Shown here one piece after another: positions 35,291 through 40,589 of a stretch of 40,589 bases of DNA. The DNA is from Candidatus Mediterraneibacter faecipullorum (GTDB lineage: Bacteria; Bacillota; Clostridia; Lachnospirales; Lachnospiraceae), in assembly GCA_019119675.1 (NCBI GenBank), contig DWWO01000114.1, forward strand, positions 1 to 40,589, written 5' to 3'. The translations under genes and the position numbers were made by a program. Numbering within the stretch: position 1 is the stretch's first letter; every line of letters begins with the position of its first letter. The notes beneath the pieces are model-generated. The model had not been told where the DNA came from. It made no database searches and worked only from the letters and a program-made list of their open reading frames with translations.

Positions 35291-35331
35291 TAACTCTCCT
35301 ACTACCTTCCACTGCTTTTCAGCAAAATATG

Positions 35332-36093
35332 TCACATCATCTCTTCGATCATTCCCACGATATCATACCCGTAGTTATCTCCTGTAGCCCAGCCGAGTCC
35401 CTCCGGATTTTCCTGCTGCCCGAGCCACTGGACATAAGGTGCGGAACCTTTCTTGACATACTCGTATCGGTCATCCACACACTCCTGATTCAGGGCATCT
35501 GCTGTGGCATATGCTTTGAGATGCTGAATCTGTGCCCGAATCCCGGTCTGTACATCCGGGTAGGAATTTCCAGGCACGCCGTTTCCTGTCGTACCCAGAC
35601 CAGCGAAATTAAACTGCTCGATAGAAGCATCGCCTCCGTACTGTAGAAATCCCGTCTCCTTCATCGTCTGGGCAAATGCCACCTCAGGACGAACCCCCTC
35701 CGCAGTCGCTTCATCATAATACATCTGACAGAATGTCTCAATGGAATCCGCGCCGCCCTCAGACAGCTCTTCTGCCGGATATTCCTCTCCTGATGCATTA
35801 AAATAATCGACCATCTCCTGAACTGTAATATTGCTGCTTCCCATGATCGGATACTGCCCGTCCGCTATTGTCTCCTGCGTCTCTTCTGTATCCGGGTTCG
35901 ATGCCGAAGTCTTATTCTCATTTTCTTGACTGGCTTTTGTACTGTCATTTTCGGCAGCGGTCTCATTCTGTTCACGCTCAGTTGCCCGTGGTGATAAAAC
36001 ACCTGCAGCACCGGCCAGCCCGAGTGTGAGAACGATCAGGATTGCAAGCCCCGCTTCCATATATCGCTTAAATATATCATTGTTCCATTTCAT
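35332..36093 (-). CDS. Membrane-anchored glucosaminidase-type cell-wall hydrolase
   Basis: 253 residues: one N-terminal membrane helix (about 14-33), a long Ser/Thr/Glu/Asn-rich linker (35-85), then a GH73-like domain with the probable catalytic Glu146 in FAQTMKETGFLQYGGD and the family segment FNFAGLGTTGNG. Likely cuts peptidoglycan N-acetylglucosaminyl bonds. The ATG at 36093 has AGGAG 11 nt upstream. Confidence 0.88.
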   Translation of the reverse strand: MKWNNDIFKRYMEAGLAILIVLTLGLAGAAGVLSPRATEREQNETAAENDSTKASQENENKTSASNPDTEETQETIADGQYPIMGSSNITVQEMVDYFNASGEEYPAEELSEGGADSIETFCQMYYDEATAEGVRPEVAFAQTMKETGFLQYGGDASIEQFNFAGLGTTGNGVPGNSYPDVQTGIRAQIQHLKAYATADALNQECVDDRYEYVKKGSAPYVQWLGQQENPEGLGWATGDNYGYDIVGMIEEMM

Positions 36094-36167
36094 TCATGCA
36101 TACACTCCTGTGCTGATCAATCCACATCCGCAAGGAAAATCTTGTATCGGATGCCGCTTGCAGGTTT

Positions 36168-36200
36168 CTTTTCATATTATATTATATATGCTTCTGTCAA
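36168..36200 (-). promoter_or_regulatory. Candidate promoter of the glucosaminidase gene
   Basis: Perfect TTGACA (36195-36200) followed by an AT-rich run with TATAAT and TAATAT at 13 and 15 bp; spacing is short, so the true -10 is uncertain. Confidence 0.45.
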
Positions 36201-36247
36201 TATGCATGAAGCCGGCCACTGAACTGTTACTTTTCTTTCGGGAACCA

Positions 36248-37111
36248 TTATTCTAAGATTTCCCTCACCTGTTCTGCCGAAAGTCCGCATTTTTCTGCAA
36301 TCTGATCTTCCGTATTTCCTTGTTCATGCAGGCTGAGAATCTGTTTTGCAAGGCGTATCCCTTCGATTTTTCCACGCTCTATACCATATTGCACTCCCTC
36401 GGCTCTACCTCTGGCATCTGCTTCTTTTAACTCATCAGCGAATAACTCTTTCAATGCATCACACATCTTCTTTTCCTCCTCCATCTGTTCCCAGTTTGCC
36501 CTCGTGATAAGATCCATCACTGCTTCATAATCTTTTAATTTCCTATTCTTTTCATACTTTTCCATCAAATGGCGTATCTCTTTACCGGCTTTTAAGTCCG
36601 TCCTCAAATTCTGAATCCAGTAATTCTCTTTTGGGGACAATTCCGGTACGATCAAAAGCTGCATAGGAATCGGATCTCCCGTCAGGTAATAGATACCTTC
36701 TCCATAGCGCTCTGCCTGTATTTTCCGCACCTCTTTCAGATGCCGCATCATTTTCTCCGGATAATGGCTGCAGACAAATGTGATCGTCATATCTTCCGGA
36801 TCGATTTGATTTATTTTATCCGTGTTTGACTGATAAAAGCAGGTATAACCATAAACCTTATAGAAATCATTAATACTGAGTCTGTCCCCCGGCGATTTAT
36901 ATTCGATTATATTATGTCTGCGAAAAATTCTGCCGACCGCTTTCTGAATCTTCCTGTCGCACTTCTTCTTTATTATAAGAATATCTATCTGCATCGGCTT
37001 TTTACTCAGTTGATATTCTTCGTGCATCTCTAAAAATTTCATCTCATCATGCAGAGTAATACGCAAAGCGGCGCTAAATCCCGGATGCCACTGTAACTTT
37101 GCTTTCTCCAT
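36248..37111 (-). CDS. Rpn/PDDEXK-family nuclease-like protein
   Basis: 287 residues. A PD-(D/E)XK core is visible: Asp43 in MQIDILIIKKK and Glu70-x-Lys72 in NIIEYKSPGD. The C-terminal region with RGRAEGVQYGIERGKIEG repeats and a short helical end is typical of Rpn/transposase-like PDDEXK proteins found in many copies in gut Firmicutes. Possible DNA cleavage or recombination role; partner unknown. ATG at 37111 follows AGGAGAAAG. Confidence 0.8.
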   Translation of the reverse strand: MEKAKLQWHPGFSAALRITLHDEMKFLEMHEEYQLSKKPMQIDILIIKKKCDRKIQKAVGRIFRRHNIIEYKSPGDRLSINDFYKVYGYTCFYQSNTDKINQIDPEDMTITFVCSHYPEKMMRHLKEVRKIQAERYGEGIYYLTGDPIPMQLLIVPELSPKENYWIQNLRTDLKAGKEIRHLMEKYEKNRKLKDYEAVMDLITRANWEQMEEEKKMCDALKELFADELKEADARGRAEGVQYGIERGKIEGIRLAKQILSLHEQGNTEDQIAEKCGLSAEQVREILE

Positions 37112-37124
37112 ATCTTTCTCCTAA

Positions 37125-37154
37125 AGTATAATACAATTCTTTTCTCCCGTGCAA
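37125..37154 (-). promoter_or_regulatory. Candidate promoter of the Rpn-like gene
   Basis: TTGCAC, 18 bp, TATACT on minus, close to the ATG (start about 8 nt upstream of the ribosome site region). Confidence 0.45.
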
Positions 37155-37415
37155 CTACAACTCTATACCGTTATCATTCACATCCCATTGGCATCTCTCC
37201 TTTCGCATAATCCGCTCATATGATTGTCCGATGAAAATTGCCCGGAACATCGGGCGCAGAATATAAGATAAATTCCCTCCGGCGGCAAGATATCGGTCTG
37301 AAAACCGGCCGCTCATATATCGCATTTTTCTGCTGTGAGTGCAGAATCGCTTTCCCTCAAAAGCGTACTAACAGAATAACATATCCTCGTATGAATAACA
37401 AATAAAAAATTGCAT
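37155..37415. other. Intergenic stretch without recognised gene
   Basis: About 260 bp behind the rhaM terminator and before the Rpn promoter. Short inverted pieces occur (CCGATG / CATCGG at about 37228-37255), but I see no coding region or known RNA. Confidence 0.5.
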
Positions 37416-37421
37416 GAAAAG

Positions 37422-37458
37422 AGCAGCAGGTAAACGGTATATTGTCTCTCCCGCTGCT
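37422..37458 (-). terminator. Terminator behind rhaM
   Basis: 9-bp stem AGCAGCGGG / CCTGCTGCT on minus (one G-U pair), long loop, followed by CTTTTC. Located 34 bp after the rhaM stop. Confidence 0.6.
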
Positions 37459-37491
37459 GATTTAAAACACAACTCTCTCTTTCTGATTCGC

Positions 37492-37806
37492 CTAATCTAA
37501 ATGGAATACCTCTTGCAGATCCACGGAAACCGGACTGTTATCCGGGTTCGTCTCCATAATATCAGCCATGAAGTCCCACCACTTACGGTTGATCGCAGTA
37601 TCTGCGCTCTCATCCCACTTCGCCAGATCCTCTACTTCAATGTATCCGTACAGGACGAGTGTCTCTTTGTCAAGAAAGATCGTATAATTCTTTCCGCCGT
37701 ACTCATGGATCATGTCCTGCATCTGGGGCCACAGCTCGTTGTGGCGTTTCTCGTACTCTGCTTCCATCCCCGGATAGAGCTTCATTTTAAATCCTTTTCT
37801 TACCAT
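37492..37806 (-). CDS. rhaM: L-rhamnose mutarotase
   Basis: Interconverts alpha- and beta-L-rhamnose. The 104 residues match the family length; His22 in YEKRHNELWPQM and the pair NYTIFLDKETLVLYGYIE and NRKWWDFMADIME are diagnostic. ATG at 37806 with AGGAAAAG upstream; longer readings have no support. It appears intact, whereas its neighbours on the sugar side are broken. Confidence 0.94.
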   Translation of the reverse strand: MVRKGFKMKLYPGMEAEYEKRHNELWPQMQDMIHEYGGKNYTIFLDKETLVLYGYIEVEDLAKWDESADTAINRKWWDFMADIMETNPDNSPVSVDLQEVFHLD

Positions 37807-37879
37807 ATCGCTTTTCCTGCCTTTCCTGATTTTACTTTCTATAATAGATACTACTCCATATAACATTGGCTGCATAGAG

Positions 37880-37896
37880 GAATTATCTTATAATTC
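37880..37896. promoter_or_regulatory. 17-bp palindrome upstream of rhaM
   Basis: GAATTAT-CTT-ATAATTC, a perfect inverted repeat in the 108-bp gap between the isomerase fragment and rhaM; possible operator. Confidence 0.35.
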
Positions 37897-37914
37897 AGGT
37901 AAAATTTTATCACT

Positions 37915-38715
37915 TTACTCTAACACGACTGCCGGTATATGAAGCAGATCAGCGACTTTTTTGAACACTTCTGCATTGTGCCCTACACTCATTGCAAAAT
38001 GATGTGTCGGCGCCTCAGCGAACCATTTGTCCATATAGGTATCCGGATCAGACTTGAATTTAACCGGTGTCTGTGTATTACCAATCGTCATGATCGGGTC
38101 GTCCGTAGACTCTGCCTCAGTGATAATAAATTTCAATGTACCGTCAACCGTCTGTGTACATGCAAGATTTGTAATATCACCGGTACGCACTTTCGCCTCT
38201 ACAGAAACTCCTGTCCCCTGTTTTCCACGATAGAGCCCCATGCCGCGCAGAATTGGTTTTCCCTTTGCGATTTCCAAATGGAAAGGATCGTCATGGCCAA
38301 GCAGGATCGTTCCATCTTCATAATCTGTAGTAACAATCTCGCAGAAGCTTCCGCCTTTCTCCAGAATATCACATATCTTCATTGCAAGGCATGTTTTCAG
38401 ATCCCCTTCTCCGGCACAGGGAATCCCGTCAGCGGTAAGAAGCGAATGACCGACGATAAAACCGCCCTGTACATCTTCATAGTGATTGCCCGGAGCTCCG
38501 TGATAATAATAGGTCAGAGCATCCAGATTAAATTCATCCACAAGTTTCTCCTGAGCAACCGCCACTTTTGCCGACCAGTTGAGCTGTTCTTCTGTCGGTT
38601 TCTGTGCCAGAGGATCTGCCGCATCATCCTCACTGATTACGAAGAACCCCTCGATTTCTCTCCTCTTTTCCGCAACTTCCTCATCTGTCACTTTCTGGAG
38701 ATGCTTGGATTGCTT
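37915..38715 (-). pseudogene. L-fucose/L-arabinose isomerase family, C-terminal fragment
   Basis: Only the C-terminal 258-266 residues of a roughly 480-residue isomerase remain (VISEDDAADPLAQKPTEEQL, GAPGNHYEDVQGGF, GEGDLKTCLAMKI, GHDDPFHLEIAKGKPILRG, APTHHFAMSVGHNAEVFKK). The family reading continues upstream of a GTG at 38691 for a few codons and then hits an in-frame TAA at 38716-38718, exactly where the promoter of the plus-strand relB gene begins. No ribosome site precedes the GTG. The N-terminal half is not elsewhere in the window, so this is a truncation at the relBE junction. Confidence 0.85.
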
Positions 38716-38737
38716 TTAGCAATCTATTAAGTATAAT
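38710..38737 (+). promoter_or_regulatory. relBE promoter with internal palindrome
   Basis: TTGCTT, 16 bp, TATAAT on plus. The -35 overlaps the palindrome TTGCT-TTT-AGCAA (38710-38722), a possible autoregulatory operator. Confidence 0.55.
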
Positions 38738-38769
38738 AAAGTTAGAAATCTATAAAAGGTGTGATAATC

Positions 38770-39030
38770 ATGGCAAGAACCGCATCAAGAACTGCAAGCG
38801 TATATACAAGGGTTGACCCTGAAACAAAAGAACAGGCAGAGGTCATTCTGAATCAGATTGGCATTCCCTTTGAGATGAAGCTTCCGTCTGCAAAACCTGT
38901 TGCAATCGGAGGTATGACAAAGGAGCAGATTGATGACGAACTTCAAAAAGGAATGGACGATGTTGCGGCGGGCCATATAGTCTCCGCTGACGAGGTTGAA
39001 GCTGAGATGAGGAGACTTTATGGCATATGA
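38770..39030 (+). CDS. relB: RelB/DinJ-type antitoxin with internal deletion
   Basis: 86 residues. The start MARTASRTASVYTRVDPETK and the C-terminal toxin-wrapping part are typical of RelB/DinJ. However, AEVILNQIG is followed at once by IPFEMKLP, whereas family members have about 18-20 more residues here (a second helix of the ribbon-helix-helix fold, usually with an S-x-A-I-x-x-F-L-x-Q pattern). The gap is in frame and could come from recombination between two Gly-Ile-Pro codon runs. DNA binding is probably lost. ATG at 38770 with AAAGGTG upstream; overlaps relE by 4 nt. Confidence 0.75.
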   Translation: MARTASRTASVYTRVDPETKEQAEVILNQIGIPFEMKLPSAKPVAIGGMTKEQIDDELQKGMDDVAAGHIVSADEVEAEMRRLYGI

Positions 39031-39295
39031 GTATGAAAATCGTTTATACATTCCGGGCAAGACAGGATTTAAAAGAAATTAATGTACCAGAAAATTATAG
39101 AAAACCCCCGTTCCCTTGAAACTATGCCAGAGCGGAATCCTTTTTACAAAGAGGAACCTGCGTTTTCTGCCTGCAAAGAACTACCTTCTGTTTTATACTG
39201 TCAATCTTGAAAACTCCACGGTATCTATCGTGCGTATTCTCTATGGTGATATGGATATCCGCCGCCAATTGGAGGACTCACCTGAAATCAAATAG
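39027..39295 (+). pseudogene. relE: RelE/YafQ-type toxin remnant (deletion and frameshifts)
   Basis: Starts as MSMKIVYTFRARQDLKEI in one frame, which stops soon after. Family sequence resumes in a second frame (QKIIENPRSLETMPERNPFY, 39083 onwards) and a third (LRFLPAKNYLLFYTVNLENS through DIRRQLEDSPEIK, ending at TAG 39293-39295). The middle helix region is deleted. At least two frame changes make it non-functional. Confidence 0.85.
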
Positions 39296-39300
39296 CAGGG

Positions 39301-39332
39301 GAGGCGTCGGCAAGAATACCGACGCCTCTTTT
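39301..39332 (+). terminator. Terminator behind relBE
   Basis: Perfect 10-bp stem GAGGCGTCGG / CCGACGCCTC with 8-nt loop followed by TTTTGG. Confidence 0.8.
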
Positions 39333-39385
39333 GGTATAACAGGCTGTACTTTTTTACTTTTTCTTTTCACTATCTTTCCTCATTA

Positions 39386-39909
39386 TCATTCCGCCATCGC
39401 CATCACAACCATCTTCTCTTTCCCCGGCATATCGAACCATACGATCCCCTTTGCGCCTTCCATGACCGTCTCTCTTGTCTCATTCCATGTGTCGATGACC
39501 TCGATCTTATAAGTACGGTCTTCCGGAAGGATCATGTAAGCTCTTCCCTGGCAGTGTATTCCGTAATATTTGATAAATACCTCTTCCCCGCAGTGTCGGC
39601 GAAAAGTTTGTCCATCAGCGCACCTGCGTCATTCTCCATTTCTGTCAGAGAAGCGCTCAGTTTCCCGCCTTTCGACCACCAGAGCACATCGTCCTCTGGC
39701 AGATAAGTCGCCCCGTGGGTAGCAAACGCGCCGGTACAGTATGCGCACCCGAACCTGTGCACCATCTCCGCCGCCGAGATGTTTCCCCAGGAAAAATCGA
39801 TATCCCCTTCATAGCCGCACAGCGTCTGATCTCGCTGATCCGGGATCCAGGACAGCCCCCGGTAAAAACGGAGCTGGCGACGACGCTGATCCGAAGAAAC
39901 AGTGGATAG
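39386..39909 (-). pseudogene. Glycoside hydrolase fragment (DUF4038/DUF5605-like), frameshifted
   Basis: The N-terminal part is missing. Recognisable pieces: [39 protein letters not shown] in one frame, then after a frame slip near 39601-39607 the C-terminus [35 protein letters not shown] and GIVWFDMPGKEKMVVMAMAE, ending at TGA 39386-39388. The segment between looks partly deleted. The parent would be an exo-glycosidase of the rhamnogalacturonan/apiosidase-like type, consistent with a rhamnose locus; exact specificity cannot be given. Confidence 0.75.
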
Positions 39910-39910
39910 A

Positions 39911-39953
39911 CATAAAAAGAGCCACCGCAATTTCTGCAGCAGCTCTTTTTATG
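39911..39953 (-). terminator. Terminator behind the sugar-binding protein fragment
   Basis: 12-bp perfect outer stem CATAAAAAGAGC with its complement, extended by wobble pairs to about 18 bp with the loop AGAAATT; T-rich 3' arm on minus. Confidence 0.8.
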
Positions 39954-39992
39954 TATTATGACTTTATGGATAGTGATGTTAAATAATTCGAT

Positions 39993-40559
39993 TTAGAATA
40001 CATCCGCCCACTCAGCGATGTTGTCCGGGTTGAACTCGAATGGCTCACCAAGGATGATTTCTGTACCGCCGTCGCTTGCTTCAACGATCGTGTACAGGCT
40101 GTTCTCCATGTCTCCGGCCTCGAATGTCTCGTCAGCTGCGCCTGTGATATCGCCTGCTACCAGTGCCATAGCTGTGTAAGCTGCAAGCTCGCCGAGGTCG
40201 ATCGGGTTCCACAGATAGAAGTACGGGCATACATTGTCTTCGCCTACATATGCTTCCATCTCCGAAGGCATTCCAAGACCTGTGATCTTCACGTCAGAGT
40301 TCTGATCCTGAAGAACTTTCGCTGCTGCGTTGATACCAACTGTTGTCGGTGCGCAGATCAGTCTCAGATCCGGATAGTTCTGCAGGAGTGCCTGTGTCTG
40401 CTCTGTAGACGGCTGCGGCTCATCATCGCCGTATACGATATCTACAAGCTCAAGGTTTGCATATTTCTCATCGCTCTCCATTACATTCTGCATTGCTTCG
40501 ATCCATGCATTCTGGTTCGCTGCCTGTGATGTAGCGGAAAGGATTACCTTTAGTTTTTC
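39993..40559 (-). pseudogene. Rhamnose-type ABC sugar-binding protein, C-terminal fragment
   Basis: Reads in frame from KLKVILSATSQAANQNAWIE through LVDIVYGDDEPQ, LICAPTTVGINAAAKVLQDQ and MPSEMEAYVGEDNVCPYFYL to NIAEWADVF and a stop, matching the second half of RhaS-like periplasmic-type binding proteins. An in-frame TGA at 40560-40562 blocks the reading upstream, and the remaining 27 bases to the window edge give no family sequence. So either the gene is truncated or the reading is broken at that codon. The window end prevents a firm decision. Confidence 0.7.
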
Positions 40560-40589
40560 TCAGATTATGGAGCGGAGCCTGAAGCACAT

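Noticed and set aside
35312-35325. Terminator of the glucosaminidase gene (TGCT-GAAA-AGCA)
   Set aside because: Only a 4-bp stem and no U-tract.
35147-35335. A 62-codon version of the toxin
   Set aside because: The first 34 codons run through the promoter, the 5' hairpin and the strong ribosome site; the 28-codon version fits all signals.
37225-37260. Small RNA or attachment site in the Rpn-rhaM gap
   Set aside because: Only a 6-bp inverted repeat, no promoter-terminator pair and no direct repeats.
38689-38691. GTG as a true start of a short isomerase
   Set aside because: No ribosome site; family sequence continues upstream until a stop at the relB promoter, so a truncation is the better reading.

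Overview
The window looks like the chromosome of an endospore-forming, low-to-mid GC Clostridia, most likely a gut-type Lachnospiraceae. This rests on the complete spoIIA operon (spoIIAA-spoIIAB-sigF) with spoVAA/spoVAB behind it, a valine T-box leader, strong AGGAGG ribosome sites, an ECF vitamin-type transporter and glycogen/rhamnose sugar genes. I name no species. Almost every gene lies on the minus strand; only an AraC-type and an RpiR-type regulator, a relBE remnant and a small RNA lie on plus.

Layout. 0.06-3.8 kb: malQ and glgP (alpha-glucan breakdown), divergent from an AraC regulator (4.1-5.0 kb). 5.0-9.8 kb: a molybdopterin-binding MoeA-like protein with a cysteine-rich tail, glutamine-dependent NAD synthase, a perfect 15-bp palindrome, Hsp33 and a methyltransferase. 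9.95-14.6 kb: polyamine-type ABC operon potABCD whose binding protein appears anchored by a C-terminal membrane helix. 14.7-18.2 kb: a 1191-residue MacB/FtsX-type ABC protein with three internal repeats. 18.4-23.6 kb: RpiR regulator, PHP phosphoesterase and a complete ECF transporter (S, fused A-A, T) preceded by a structured leader. 23.8-26.6 kb: sporulation block. 26.8-34.9 kb: valS, LTA-synthase-like sulfatase, folC, a 44-codon small gene and a TPR membrane protein, apparently one transcription unit running from the valS T-box promoter to a strong terminator just before spoIIAA.

34.99-35.29 kb is the most interesting part. It has the architecture of an Fst/par-like type I toxin-antitoxin locus: a 28-residue hydrophobic peptide on minus, a short RNA on plus with its own promoter, a shared bidirectional terminator, and a 28/29-nt direct repeat that lets the small RNA pair with the toxin start codon region. 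Both substitutions between the repeats keep pairing as G-U wobbles, and the small RNA copy folds into a hairpin whose loop matches the start codon.

35.3-37.1 kb: a glucosaminidase-type cell-wall protein and an Rpn-like PD-(D/E)XK nuclease. 37.5-40.6 kb: a decaying rhamnose/fucose-type sugar locus: intact rhaM, an N-terminally truncated fucose/arabinose isomerase, a relBE module whose antitoxin has lost part of its DNA-binding fold and whose toxin is frameshifted, a frameshifted glycoside hydrolase fragment and a truncated rhamnose-type binding protein at the window edge. No rRNA, tRNA, CRISPR array or transposase gene was seen.
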